A stretch of DNA of 64,000 nt from Ephemeroptericola cinctiostellae (GCF_003339525.1 NZ_CP031124.1:496001-560000); one strand, 5' to 3'; positions 8,782-18,385 are shown, counted from the stretch's first letter. The notes: generated by a model not told the origin, from the letters alone. Translations and numbers: made by a program.

Positions 8782-9780
8782 TCATTTGCCAGCGTTGGGC
8801 TGTGATGCGCTCAACAAGCCCATAAAAATGCCATCAGCTTTAACCTGCTTCATGGCAAATTCGGCGGCTTGAATGATGTCAGTGATGGTGGCTTGCTGTG
8901 AACCTAAAGCGGTGAGTGCTTGTGCCTGTGCGGCCTCTGGTGAAATTTTTTGAGTGACATGAATGGCGTGGGTCAGCGCATCCAAGCGCAACCCTTGGTC
9001 TTTCAATGTACCCAACGCGGCAATGAACCAGCTCATGGCATAGAAATTGTTGACATTCAATTGTACGGGTGAACTGATATCTGGCACACTGGGTAAGGCG
9101 TTGTAAGGCGAGTGCACAATCTCGTCGGTCAAATACTTGTCAAATTTGCGCGCGACAATGGCACGCGGGCGGGTCAGGGTGATGTAACCCTTGAACGCTT
9201 GTGGGTAAATGCTGAGCCAACGGATGTCGCGGCGCAACTCATGCAAATCCGCTTCAATGCTGACAATGGGTTGACTCAAGGCTTCAGTGATTTCAACTGT
9301 TTTGTCATGATACAAACGACACAGTTGTGCAATGAGTGCATCATCGCTCAGCCAATCAATTTTCTGGCTGGATTTGCCATTGCGAATTTTGTGGATGCGT
9401 TGGGCGGCATCGCCAATCCAATCATCATTGTGTAATGTGCTGTTAAGCTGGGCAAGATGCGCTTGGCGCTGTTGAGTGAGGAGCTCGACCACTTCAACTG
9501 GAATCACAGGGTTCCCAGAAAACTCTTTGATGAAGGCATCAAAGTAATCGATTTGTCCCAAGCCGTCTTCAAGTGTTTTGAAACGTTCCGTCAACTGATT
9601 AAAGCGTTTTTTATCATGAAAACGAGCCAAAGCTCGCGTCATGGCTTCGAGGTAAAATAAGGTGGTGCGGGCATTGTTTTGATACAGCCAAAGTGCTGGA
9701 TTGTCCTGCAAGCTCGATGCCGTGAGCAGGTTCGACAGCGCCGTGAGGTGATGCAGGAAAAGGGCTTTGGTGTTTTTCAT
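8782..9780 (-). CDS. Hypothetical helical protein downstream of the DegQ/DegS-type protease
   Basis: I do not recognise this 332-residue protein. It has no signal peptide or membrane segment. It looks almost entirely alpha-helical, with many Leu/Ala/Gln residues (LFYLEAMTRALARFHDKKRF; EAAQAQALTALGSQQATITD). The start is placed at the ATG at 9780, which has GGAAG at a good distance; the ATG at 9786 is too close to it. It begins 21 bases after the stop of the protease gene and is probably co-transcribed, so a role in envelope stress or as a partner of that protease can be imagined but not shown. Confidence 0.6.
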   Translation of the reverse strand: MKNTKALFLHHLTALSNLLTASSLQDNPALWLYQNNARTTLFYLEAMTRALARFHDKKRFNQLTERFKTLEDGLGQIDYFDAFIKEFSGNPVIPVEVVELLTQQRQAHLAQLNSTLHNDDWIGDAAQRIHKIRNGKSSQKIDWLSDDALIAQLCRLYHDKTVEITEALSQPIVSIEADLHELRRDIRWLSIYPQAFKGYITLTRPRAIVARKFDKYLTDEIVHSPYNALPSVPDISSPVQLNVNNFYAMSWFIAALGTLKDQGLRLDALTHAIHVTQKISPEAAQAQALTALGSQQATITDIIQAAEFAMKQVKADGIFMGLLSASQPNAGK

Positions 9781-9801
9781 GGTCATCTTCCGTTGAGGCG
9801 G

Positions 9802-10983
9802 TTATGTTTTACTGATGGGGCGTTTGGCAATGATGACGGTCAAGTCCATGTTTTGCCCATTACGCAAAATTTTAACTCGGGCTTGAGAGCCCGGCTTAAG
9901 GCGAGCGATTTCAGCCAGCATGTTGGCAGTGTCTTTGATGGTGCTGTCGTTCACCTGCGTCAAAATATCACCGACTGAAATGCCCGCTTGTCCGGCTGGG
10001 CCTTCTGGGCGCACGCTGGCAATGATGACCCCGTCTTGGCTGGGCAGATTAAACGTTTTGGCCATCTCTGGGGTGACGTTTTGTGATGAAACACCGATGT
10101 AGCCTCGCGTGACCGTGCCTGTGGCAATGAGCTCATCGGCGATTTGCTTCATGATTGAGACGGGAATGGCAAAGCCGATCCCTGCATTCGCACCTTCGCC
10201 GCTGGTGTTGCCTGTGACAATCGCGGTGTTGATGCCGATCAAATTGCCATTCGAGTCCACCAACGCGCCGCCTGAGTTACCTGGGTTGATGGCGGCATCG
10301 GTTTGGATGAAATTTTCAAAGGTGTTGATGCCCAATTGATTGCGATGCAGTGCAGACACGATGCCCATGGTCACGCTTTGTCCCACACCAAACGGGTTGC
10401 CGATGGCGAGGACAACATCGCCCACTTGCAATTGGTCATCATGGCCCAACACAATGCTGGGTAATTTATCAAGGTTGATCTTGAGCACGGCGACATCTGA
10501 ATCGGCATCTGAGCCGACGACGGTGGCGGCTGCACGTCGACCATCGCTCAAGGCCACTTCAATTTGGTCGGCACCTGCAATCACGTGATGGTTGGTGACA
10601 ATAAAGCCTTGTGGGTCAATGATGACGCCTGAACCTAGGCTGCTGTCCGAACTTTGTGGGGGCTGACCTTGGTTGTACAGTTGGTTCAACGTGGGGTCAT
10701 TGTAAGGGTTTTTGGTGGAGGCGCGCGAAGTGAAAATTTTCACGACAGAAGGCAATGCGGTGGCCACGGCATCGTGGTACGATAAGCCCGCAACATTGCG
10801 TGGTGCTTCACGCGGCGCAAGCGATTCGCCACTTTTGAGCACAGGTGCCGCGGCTTTTTCGCCGCTCATCCAGCGCGTCACAGACTCGGGCAGCCATTGC
10901 GGTTTCAGTGTCAATACAACAAAAGCCGCGAGCACCAAGACCGTGACAACTTGAGCCAACCCTAACCAGAAACGTTTTAACAT
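9802..10983 (-). CDS. Trypsin-like serine protease with one PDZ domain (DegQ/DegS/HtrA type)
   Basis: The 393-residue protein has one N-terminal hydrophobic helix (about residues 8-26), which may be a membrane anchor. An S1C protease domain follows with His133 (TNHHV), Asp163 (DSDVAVLKI) and Ser237 (PGNSGGAL), then a single PDZ domain (about residues 290-385, GYIGVSSQNVTPEMA). One PDZ and a membrane anchor resemble DegS rather than DegP; family members degrade or sense misfolded envelope proteins. Its start codon directly abuts that of the divergent Nif3/YbgI gene. Confidence 0.92.
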   Translation of the reverse strand: MLKRFWLGLAQVVTVLVLAAFVVLTLKPQWLPESVTRWMSGEKAAAPVLKSGESLAPREAPRNVAGLSYHDAVATALPSVVKIFTSRASTKNPYNDPTLNQLYNQGQPPQSSDSSLGSGVIIDPQGFIVTNHHVIAGADQIEVALSDGRRAAATVVGSDADSDVAVLKINLDKLPSIVLGHDDQLQVGDVVLAIGNPFGVGQSVTMGIVSALHRNQLGINTFENFIQTDAAINPGNSGGALVDSNGNLIGINTAIVTGNTSGEGANAGIGFAIPVSIMKQIADELIATGTVTRGYIGVSSQNVTPEMAKTFNLPSQDGVIIASVRPEGPAGQAGISVGDILTQVNDSTIKDTANMLAEIARLKPGSQARVKILRNGQNMDLTVIIAKRPISKT

Positions 10984-11727
10984 ATGGAATGCACCACTTT
11001 ATTGAGCGAGATTGATGCCATTTTGAATACAGCATCATTTAAAGATTATTGTCCGAATGGTCTACAAATCCAAGGACGCCCAAGTATAACCAAAATTGCT
11101 GCTGCTGTCACAGCAAGCCGCACAGTTATTGAGCAAGCAGCGGCTTGGGGGGCGGATGCGTTGTTGGTGCACCACGGTTATTTTTGGAAAGGGGAAGAGG
11201 CCCCGATTGTGGGCATGAAGCATGGTCGGATTGCCGCTTTGATCAAACACGACATCAATTTAATCGCTTACCATTTGCCACTCGATGCGCACCCCACTTT
11301 AGGCAATAATGCGCAGCTGGCGTTGAAATTGGGGTTTCATGTCGTTGGGCAAGTGACCACAGAGCCACTCGTGTGGCACGGCACATCGGATTGCTTGACT
11401 TTGGGTGAGTTGGCGGTGCGGATTGAACAGCGTTTGGGGCGTGCGCCGCAGGTGATTGGGGATGCCCGTGCAGCGGTGGGTAAAGTGGCGTGGTGCACAG
11501 GCGCGGCGCAAGGGTACATCACAACGGCGGCAGCCTGCGGTGCTCAGACCTTTATATCTGGAGAGGTGTCGGAGCGCACTTTTCATGAGGCGCAGGAACT
11601 TGGGGTCAACTATTTGGCGTGTGGACACCATGCCACTGAACGCTACGGTGTGCAGGCTTTGGGCGAACATTTGGCTGAGCGTTTTGCATTAGGGTATCGT
11701 TTTTTTGATGACCATAATCCAGTTTAA
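10984..11727 (+). CDS. ybgI: Nif3-like dinuclear metal centre protein (YbgI family)
   Basis: The 247-residue Nif3/YbgI/DUF34 family protein shows PNGLQIQG near the N-terminus, the metal-binding LLVHHGYFW (His near 63-64), LPLDAHP, and the C-terminal GHHATERYGVQALGEHL. Members form hexameric toroids with two metals per subunit; the cellular role is unsettled (GTP cyclohydrolase 1 type 2 has been proposed). The ATG at 10984 immediately follows the divergent protease start, so no separate leader or Shine-Dalgarno is visible. The pairing with a Deg-type protease gene is common in Burkholderiales. Confidence 0.92.
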   Translation: MECTTLLSEIDAILNTASFKDYCPNGLQIQGRPSITKIAAAVTASRTVIEQAAAWGADALLVHHGYFWKGEEAPIVGMKHGRIAALIKHDINLIAYHLPLDAHPTLGNNAQLALKLGFHVVGQVTTEPLVWHGTSDCLTLGELAVRIEQRLGRAPQVIGDARAAVGKVAWCTGAAQGYITTAAACGAQTFISGEVSERTFHEAQELGVNYLACGHHATERYGVQALGEHLAERFALGYRFFDDHNPV

Positions 11728-11775
11728 TCCCTTGAGTTTCTTTACGTTTAATTTCTTATCCACCATTGATCGCGT

Positions 11776-13290
11776 ATGACCCTTATAGACCCCCAACTGT
11801 CTGCACAAGAGCTGTTCACCGCCGCACTTGATTTACAAAAAGAGCAGAAACACATCGAAGCGGTGAGCTACTTTAATGCGGTTTTGGAAAAAGCCCCTGA
11901 GCATTTTGCTCAAATTAATGCGCAGCGCTTTGTGTCTGTGTGGGGTGGTTTTAAGCAAGCACAAGATCGCAGTGCATGGGATCAATACGATGCGCTGCAA
12001 CGCTTGGTGATCATGGGTGTGACACAAGGTCAATGGTTTGTCGGTGAAGCGACTTTAGCCGCCCCCTTGTTGACCAATTTTTCTTTGCTGGCATTCACAC
12101 AAAAGCATGCTGAGTTTGTGCTGAACACGATGAACACGCAATCGAAGCCTGATTTTAAACATCAGCGACCCGCTCTCAACAAAAAAATTAAATTGGGTTT
12201 TGTGGGCGCGGATTTTTTTTCACAAGCGACAGCATATTTGTTGACGGCTGCGATTGCCCACATCGATCGCCAGTATTTTGAAGTGTATGCCTATGATCAT
12301 GGTGAGCATGTTGAAGACGGTGATGAATACCGTGAACGTGCCGAGGCTGCTTATGATGTGATCGTACCGATCGGCGATATGGGTGATGTGGAGGTGGCAC
12401 AACGCATTTATGACGATGGCATTGATGTGCTGTTCAACATCAAAAATCCCGCCAGCGCACGTTTGGGTGTGTTTGCTTTGCGGCCTGCACCCATTCAAAT
12501 CCATTACCTGTATTTTCCTGGCACATCGGGCATGCCTTTTTTTGATTACATCATTGGCGATCATGTGATCACCCCCCCTGATCTGGACAGTGGTTATGCC
12601 GAAAAGGTGTTGCGCATGGAGGGGTGTTATCAGCCCAACGATGATCAACGCCAGCTGCCGATGGAGAGCAGCCGTGATTATTGGGATTTGCCTGAGGATG
12701 CGGTGGTGTTGGCGAACATGAGTCAAAATTATAAAATCACGCCGCAGATGTTTGAAGTGTGGTGTCGTTTGTTGCAGAGCGATCACAGGCGCATCTTGTG
12801 GTTGCTGTCGGGTGGTGAGGAGGTGGAGCGCCATTTGCGACGAGAGGCCGAGCGACGTGGCATTGATCCCACGCGTTTATTTTTCTCTCCGCCGATGGGC
12901 ATTCGTGCACACCATACGCGCCTGCGTTGTGCGGATGTGGTGGTTGATACCTTTCCATATGGTGGTCATACGTTGACCAGCGATGCGTTGTGGGCGGGTA
13001 CGCCCGTAGTGACTTTGGCAGGAACAACTTTTGCATCACGTGTTGCCGCCAGTTTATTGACCAGTGTTGGCTTGGCGAGCTTGGTGGCGTGGCATGAAGA
13101 TGAGTATTTCGCTAAAGTCGATCAGTTGGCACGTGATGCTGCGCAACGGCATATGATGCGTAAACACCTGGATGACAATCGATATGTATTTGATTTGTTC
13201 AGTCCCAGTTCGTATGCCCGCCGTTTTGAAAAACTGATGACAGAAACGGTGAACAATCATTGGCAGGCATCCCGTGCACCGTCGTTTTGA
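11776..13290 (+). CDS. GT41-family (SPINDLY/OGT-like) glycosyltransferase
   Basis: The 504-residue protein has an N-terminal helical part with one or two TPR-like repeats (about residues 8-45, ALDLQKEQKHIEAVSYFNAVLEKAP). A GT-B fold of the O-GlcNAc transferase type follows: IQIHYLYFPGTSGMPFFDYIIGD, a central RLFFSPPMG, and the donor-site block DTFPYGGHTLTSDALWAGTPVVTL. Bacterial GT41 enzymes glycosylate proteins (HMW1C- or OGT-like) or other acceptors. No acceptor gene is visible next to it. The gene is alone on this strand and converges with the DUF3667-like gene 17 bases downstream. Confidence 0.83.
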   Translation: MTLIDPQLSAQELFTAALDLQKEQKHIEAVSYFNAVLEKAPEHFAQINAQRFVSVWGGFKQAQDRSAWDQYDALQRLVIMGVTQGQWFVGEATLAAPLLTNFSLLAFTQKHAEFVLNTMNTQSKPDFKHQRPALNKKIKLGFVGADFFSQATAYLLTAAIAHIDRQYFEVYAYDHGEHVEDGDEYRERAEAAYDVIVPIGDMGDVEVAQRIYDDGIDVLFNIKNPASARLGVFALRPAPIQIHYLYFPGTSGMPFFDYIIGDHVITPPDLDSGYAEKVLRMEGCYQPNDDQRQLPMESSRDYWDLPEDAVVLANMSQNYKITPQMFEVWCRLLQSDHRRILWLLSGGEEVERHLRREAERRGIDPTRLFFSPPMGIRAHHTRLRCADVVVDTFPYGGHTLTSDALWAGTPVVTLAGTTFASRVAASLLTSVGLASLVAWHEDEYFAKVDQLARDAAQRHMMRKHLDDNRYVFDLFSPSSYARRFEKLMTETVNNHWQASRAPSF

Positions 13291-13306
13291 TTGCTTCGGC
13301 ACGCCC

Positions 13307-14068
13307 TTAATTTTTATAGGCTTGGAGCAATGGTGCCACGTATGGTGTGGCCCATTCGGCAGTAAACGCCAATGCCAATGCACCCGCCAAAAACAAAACA
13401 AATGATAGAAGTACCGCCAACACCACTTTGAAAATGCCCTTAAAGCTCTTGTCCCCAAGAAACTGCACCACAGCCAAGACCAAGTACACATTGATCGCCA
13501 GCATGTTCAGCCACAATGATTCAAAGCCAGAGGCATATTGAAACACAGAAAAAATGGATGAAATCACAAAGGTTTGTGCCAATAAAAAAACAAAAAGTGT
13601 GGCGAATTCCCAAATATTATAGCCACTGTGACGGAAAAACATGAAGCGCAACACCAGCGCAAAAAACATGGCTTGAATCACTTGCATCTGCAATGGATAA
13701 TCCACCGCCCATTGACACGCTAAGGTGGTGGTGCCACATTGCTCACGTTCGTGGATCAAATTGGACGTCCATGTGGCCAATGCTGCCATCACGACCAAAT
13801 AAGGCAGCGGTCGAGACAGAGCCTCGCGATCTGATGAAATAAATGTACGAATGCGTTGTCCCGGCGCGGTGAACAAGCCCAATAAGGTCTGGCGAAATAC
13901 TTTGGTCAGCCAATGTTCTATTTGGGTTTCATCCAGAATGGAGGCATCTATTCGTTTGAACGACAGCTTCTTGACACATAAAGGGCAATATGGGTGACCA
14001 GTCAAATGCGCGCAAGTGGCCTGCCCTTTGCTGGTTTGTCGTAAGCTTTTCCTGATTCGATTGAACAT
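13307..14068 (-). CDS. DUF3667/Yip1-like multi-pass membrane protein
   Basis: The roughly 253-residue protein has a cytoplasmic N-terminal region with a Cys pair (YCPLCVKK). An amphipathic segment follows (LTKVFRQTLLGLFTAPGQRIRTFISSDRE), then about five hydrophobic helices (VVMAALATW, VIQAMFFALVLRFMFF, ATLFVFLLAQTFVISSIF, INVYLVLAVVQFL, VVLAVLLSFVLFLAGALALAF). This matches the DUF3667 pattern, whose function is unknown. I chose the ATG at 14068 because AGGAG sits 6 bases upstream, over an in-frame TTG at 14083. It converges with the GT41 gene. Confidence 0.65.
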   Translation of the reverse strand: MFNRIRKSLRQTSKGQATCAHLTGHPYCPLCVKKLSFKRIDASILDETQIEHWLTKVFRQTLLGLFTAPGQRIRTFISSDREALSRPLPYLVVMAALATWTSNLIHEREQCGTTTLACQWAVDYPLQMQVIQAMFFALVLRFMFFRHSGYNIWEFATLFVFLLAQTFVISSIFSVFQYASGFESLWLNMLAINVYLVLAVVQFLGDKSFKGIFKVVLAVLLSFVLFLAGALALAFTAEWATPYVAPLLQAYKN

Positions 14069-14201
14069 GGCCGCTCCTGTCAAATCAATGTGAAAAAAGT
14101 AAAGTGTTGGGCAATCTAAATCGTGCCAAGTGTCTTAGACGAAATGCCTGGCCACAAGACTGAAAAAATAGGTTTTTACTTTCCCTTATTTTTCCAAACA
14201 T

Positions 14202-16010
14202 TCACTCATCTTGTTGCGCCGCCCACATGGCCGCGTAAGTGCCATTTTGCGCCAATAATTCACCATGTGTGCCGCGTTCGACAATGCGCCCCGCATCCAT
14301 GACCAAAATTTGATCGGCGTGGATGATGGTGGATAAGCGGTGTGCGACAATCAAAGTGGTGTGGTTTTGCGCCGCTTCGTCGAAGGCCGATTGAATCGCT
14401 TTTTCAGCATGCGAGTCAAGTGCCGAGGTGGCCTCATCAAAAATCAGAATCGGCGTGCCTTTGAGCAAAGTGCGGGCAATCGCGACGCGCTGCTTTTCAC
14501 CCCCCGAAATTTTTAAACCACGTTCTCCGACCGCTGTTTCCAAGCCCTCAGGAAGGCGGCTCAAAAAGTCATCCAAATGCGCAGCTGTGGCTGCGGCACG
14601 CACTTCATCCATGCTTGCATCGGGGCGACCGTATTGGATGTTGTAACCCAAACTATCGTTGAACAGCACGGTGTCTTGCGGCACGATGCCGATCGCGCGG
14701 CGCAAGCTGCTTTGCGTGATGTGTGCGATGTTTTGTCCGTCAATTAAAACCTCACCTGAATTGATGTCGTAAAAACGGAACAGCAGGCGCGAGAGTGTTG
14801 ATTTGCCCGCACCGCTTTTGCCGACAATCGCGGTGGTGGTGTTCGGGGCGACGGTGAAACTGACGTCATGCAAAATTTGACGGTTCTGGTTGTAACTGAA
14901 ATTCACGTGTTTGAACTCAATTTTGCCTTGTGCCATGTGTAAATCAACCGCATCAACGGCGTCGGTCACATCGGGCGAACTGTGCAACAAGGTGAACATT
15001 TTGTCCACGTCCACCAACGATTGTTTGAGCTCGCGGTACATCACGCCGAGGAAATTCAGTGGCACATACAATTGCAACATCAATGTGTTGACCAGGACCA
15101 AATCACCCAGTGTCAAATGTCCCGCCACCACGCCTTGGGTGGTGTACCAAAGGATGACGATCAGCGCGATGGAGATGATCATTTGTTGACCAAAGTTGAG
15201 CAATGACAGCGAATTTTGCGATTGAATCGCGGCGTTGCGAAATTGTTTGAGGCCTTGATCGTAGCGCATCGCTTCGAATTGCTCGTTGTTGAAGTATTTG
15301 ACGGTTTCAAAATTCAACAGTGAGTCGACCGCTTTTTGGTTGGCTTTCGAGTCCATTTCATTCATGCGTTTGCGATACTGTGTGCGCCATTCGGTGATGC
15401 CCACAGTGTACGCGATGTAACAGATCAGCGCGGCGGCGGTGATGCCGACAAACACCACATCGTATTTTGCCCACAAAAATCCAAGCACCATGAACATCTC
15501 GATCAATGTGGGCACAATGGTCATGAAAGAAAAACCAATCAAGGTGCGCACACCGCGGGTGCCGCGCTCAATGTCGCGCGTCAAACCGCCTGTTTGGCGG
15601 CTGAGGTGAAACTTGAGTGACAAATTGTGCAGGGTGTTGAACACTTGTAATGACACCGTGCGCGCGGCATTTTCGGATACACGGAAAAATACAATTTCGC
15701 GCAATTCATTGAACATCGTCATCGAAATGCGCAACGCGCCATAAGCGATCAACAAGGCGATGGGCACGATCAGCGCGGTTTGCACCGTCGGGTTGGGGGT
15801 CATGCCATCGATGATTTTTTTTAAAATAACGGGAATGCCGAGGTTGGACAGTTTCGCTAAAGTGAGGGCGACGAATGCGAACATGACGCGGTATTTGCTG
15901 CGCCAAATGTACGGCCAAAGGCTTTTAATGGTGTGCCAATCGGAGCGTTCATTGACGCGCAGGTCTTTTGAATCGTCGAATGATTGAGGGTTGTGTTGAG
16001 ATCGAGACAT
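14202..16010 (-). CDS. ABC exporter of the Atm1/ABCB7 type (permease-ATPase half transporter)
   Basis: A 602-residue half transporter. Six transmembrane helices (residues about 30-320) carry the Atm1-like sequences SNLGIPVILKKIIDGM and SRQTGGLTRDIERGTRG. The nucleotide-binding domain has Walker A GKSGAGKST (near residue 397), signature ISGGEKQRVAIARTLL and Walker B ILIFDEATSALDSHAE. Bacterial Atm1 exports glutathione conjugates or glutathione-complexed metals. Its divergent neighbour is gshA, which makes the glutathione precursor; that fits, but the substrate is inferred. Confidence 0.88.
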   Translation of the reverse strand: MSRSQHNPQSFDDSKDLRVNERSDWHTIKSLWPYIWRSKYRVMFAFVALTLAKLSNLGIPVILKKIIDGMTPNPTVQTALIVPIALLIAYGALRISMTMFNELREIVFFRVSENAARTVSLQVFNTLHNLSLKFHLSRQTGGLTRDIERGTRGVRTLIGFSFMTIVPTLIEMFMVLGFLWAKYDVVFVGITAAALICYIAYTVGITEWRTQYRKRMNEMDSKANQKAVDSLLNFETVKYFNNEQFEAMRYDQGLKQFRNAAIQSQNSLSLLNFGQQMIISIALIVILWYTTQGVVAGHLTLGDLVLVNTLMLQLYVPLNFLGVMYRELKQSLVDVDKMFTLLHSSPDVTDAVDAVDLHMAQGKIEFKHVNFSYNQNRQILHDVSFTVAPNTTTAIVGKSGAGKSTLSRLLFRFYDINSGEVLIDGQNIAHITQSSLRRAIGIVPQDTVLFNDSLGYNIQYGRPDASMDEVRAAATAAHLDDFLSRLPEGLETAVGERGLKISGGEKQRVAIARTLLKGTPILIFDEATSALDSHAEKAIQSAFDEAAQNHTTLIVAHRLSTIIHADQILVMDAGRIVERGTHGELLAQNGTYAAMWAAQQDE

Positions 16011-16202
16011 TGTTTTAACTTATAAAAATGAGTGTTCGGTGGTGTCGTGGTCGACCATTCTACCAGCCATTGTGCTTATCGGCAGGTGCAGAAGGCGGCG
16101 TCAATAGCGGCACAATACCCATGTTACAAATGCGGTGTAAAATAAGAACCAACAATGCTGCACACATCCCGCAAAACATTAAAACATCATAAAGCAGGTC
16201 AA

Positions 16203-17801
16203 ATGACAACTTCCGTACAATTGCAACACAGGCTTGAACTGTTAAGCCAACCATCCAATCGTAATGCGCTGGCACAAGGCTTGCGTGGCATCGAACGTGA
16301 AACGTTGCGCGTCAACGCCAATGGTCGTTTGAATGTCTCGTCGCACCCTGAAACATTGGGTGCGACCTTGACCCATCCGCAGATCACCACCGATTATTCA
16401 GAGTCGCTGCTTGAATTCATCACGCCTGCGGAGCACAACGCTGCAACTGCCTTGAAAAAGCTCGATGACATTCACCGTTTCGTTTATTCAAAATTAGACG
16501 GACAAATGCTGTGGAGTCAATCCATGCCGTGTGTGTTGCCCAGCGAGGCGGAAATCCCCATCGCATGGTATGGCACATCGCACATCGGCATGCTCAAGCA
16601 CGTGTATCGCCGTGGTTTGGCGTTGCGGTATGGCAAAGCCATGCAATGCATCGCGGGCATTCATTACAATTATTCGTTGTCTGAAAACATTTGGGCTGTG
16701 CTGCAAAAAGATGCGGGTGATCAAGGCAGTGCGCAAAACTTTCAGTCGGAAAGTTACGTCGCCACCATTCGTAATTTCTTGCGTTACAGCTGGTTGTTGA
16801 TGTATCTGTTTGGCGCATCACCCGCATTGTCGAAAGATTTTTTACGTGACCGTGCGCACAACCTTGAACAACTGTCCGATGACACCTTGTATTTGCCATA
16901 CGCCACCAGCCTGCGCATGAGTGATTTGGGCTATCAAAACAATGCACAGGATGGCCTCGTGCCGCCGTACAACACGTTGATGGAGTACATGCGCAATTTA
17001 TCAAAAGCGGTGCGCAAGCCATACCCAGCATACGAGGCGTTGGGCACCAAGCGCGACGGTGAATGGGTGCAAATCAACACCAATGTTTTACAAATTGAAA
17101 ACGAGTTTTATGCCACGATTCGCCCCAAACGTGTGATTCGCAGCGGTGAGCGCCCTGTTGAAGCCTTATGTGACCGTGGTGTGCAATACATTGAAGTGCG
17201 TTGCATGGACATTGATCCATTTGAACCTGTGGGCATCAGTTTACAGACCACACGTTTTTTGGACGCTTTTTTATTGTTCTGTGCATTGAATGACAGTCCG
17301 CTCACCCACGAGGCCGAAGGTCATGCCAACACCGAAAACTTTGCCCGAGCCGTGAAGCAAGGTCGTCGCCCTGATTTGATGCTGAACCGCAATGGTCAAG
17401 ACATCACATTGCAAGCATGGGGCTTGGAGCTGATTGAACAGATCGCGCCTGTGGCCGCATTATTGGATGCGCAAGATGGTGGTAGTGCTTTTGCAGACAG
17501 TTTGGCGGTGCAAAAAGATAAATTGCTGCATCCAGAGCACACGCCATCAGCACGCGTGTTGGCCGCTATTCAGGCGAATGGTGGTTCATTTAATGCGTTT
17601 GCCACCGCGCAAAGCACTGTGCTGGCGGATGCTTTTCGTGCACGTCCGCTTAATGCGGCGCAACAAGCGGTGTTTGAACAATCCGTTGAAGCGTCGTTGA
17701 TCGAGCAGGCTGAGATGGAGAGTACGCAGACAGGCGATTTTGATGGATTCATCGAAGATTATCGTTCACGCACTTCGCAGCAGATTTGTTGCGATGAATG
17801 A
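16203..17801 (+). CDS. gshA: Glutamate-cysteine ligase (proteobacterial type 1) GshA
   Basis: This enzyme makes gamma-glutamylcysteine from glutamate, cysteine and ATP, the first and limiting step of glutathione synthesis. The sequence shows GLRGIERETLRV near the N-terminus, DYSESLLEFITP, the YRRGLALRYGKAMQCIAGIHYNYS active-site region and YIEVRCMDIDPFEP, all typical of the E. coli-type family. The length of 532 aa is normal. The ATG at 16203 is used because AGGTC lies just upstream and the upstream 16 residues do not match the family. It is divergent from the Atm1-like exporter. Confidence 0.95.
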   Translation: MTTSVQLQHRLELLSQPSNRNALAQGLRGIERETLRVNANGRLNVSSHPETLGATLTHPQITTDYSESLLEFITPAEHNAATALKKLDDIHRFVYSKLDGQMLWSQSMPCVLPSEAEIPIAWYGTSHIGMLKHVYRRGLALRYGKAMQCIAGIHYNYSLSENIWAVLQKDAGDQGSAQNFQSESYVATIRNFLRYSWLLMYLFGASPALSKDFLRDRAHNLEQLSDDTLYLPYATSLRMSDLGYQNNAQDGLVPPYNTLMEYMRNLSKAVRKPYPAYEALGTKRDGEWVQINTNVLQIENEFYATIRPKRVIRSGERPVEALCDRGVQYIEVRCMDIDPFEPVGISLQTTRFLDAFLLFCALNDSPLTHEAEGHANTENFARAVKQGRRPDLMLNRNGQDITLQAWGLELIEQIAPVAALLDAQDGGSAFADSLAVQKDKLLHPEHTPSARVLAAIQANGGSFNAFATAQSTVLADAFRARPLNAAQQAVFEQSVEASLIEQAEMESTQTGDFDGFIEDYRSRTSQQICCDE

Positions 17802-17869
17802 GTCAAATGTGAGTCTGTGTTGACTCACATTTGATGTCTATACTGCGCTTCAATCTGCGTTTCAATTGT

Positions 17870-18385
17870 TTAAAGCACATCGTCCATGTTAACCAAAGGT
17901 GTGCGCGTTGAAACAGCATGCAGTGCGATGCCATGAATCATTTCATCGACCGTTGTACAGCAATCCGCCACAATCGACACGGTGTATTTCTCTGCCGATT
18001 TTGAAATGGCGGTGTGTGTCACGCAATTTTGCGTCATCATGCCACAGACCAGCAGCTCGGTCACGCCGAGTGCTGACAGTGTGGCCTCCAAGGTGGTGTC
18101 AATGAAACTGTCTGCATGTTGCTTCACCACGATCGGGGCATCAGGTGCTGCCGCTAAAATGCGCGGGTGTATGCGCACACCATCTGTGCCTTCATTGAAA
18201 AAAGGCGAAATGCCATTGGCAGGGTTGGCGATGTGCTGAATGTGAATCACGGGGATGCGTTGTGCATTCGCTTTGGCTATCGCGGCTTCGATCTGTGCGA
18301 GTGTCTTATCAGTGTTCCACAAAGGGAAGTGACCATTTGGGAAATAATCGTTTTGTACATCGATGACCAGTAATGCCGTGCTCAT
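17870..18385 (-). CDS. Cysteine hydrolase of the isochorismatase superfamily
   Basis: The 171-residue protein begins MSTALLVIDVQNDYF. The Asp-Lys-Cys triad is visible as Asp9 (VIDVQND), Lys88 (VVKQHADSF) and Cys121 (GMMTQNCVTHTA). The family includes isochorismatases, nicotinamidases and N-carbamoylsarcosine amidases; the substrate cannot be told. The start at 18385 has AAGGAG nine bases upstream; the longer in-frame reading to 18559 would run through the intergenic palindrome and is rejected. It is divergent from an Lrp/AsnC regulator that probably controls it. Confidence 0.85.
   Translation of the reverse strand: MSTALLVIDVQNDYFPNGHFPLWNTDKTLAQIEAAIAKANAQRIPVIHIQHIANPANGISPFFNEGTDGVRIHPRILAAAPDAPIVVKQHADSFIDTTLEATLSALGVTELLVCGMMTQNCVTHTAISKSAEKYTVSIVADCCTTVDEMIHGIALHAVSTRTPLVNMDDVL

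Noticed and set aside
12220..12834. 204-codon open frame opposite the GT41 gene
   Set aside because: It is antisense to conserved GT41 motifs and rich in His/Ile in a way typical of shadow frames.
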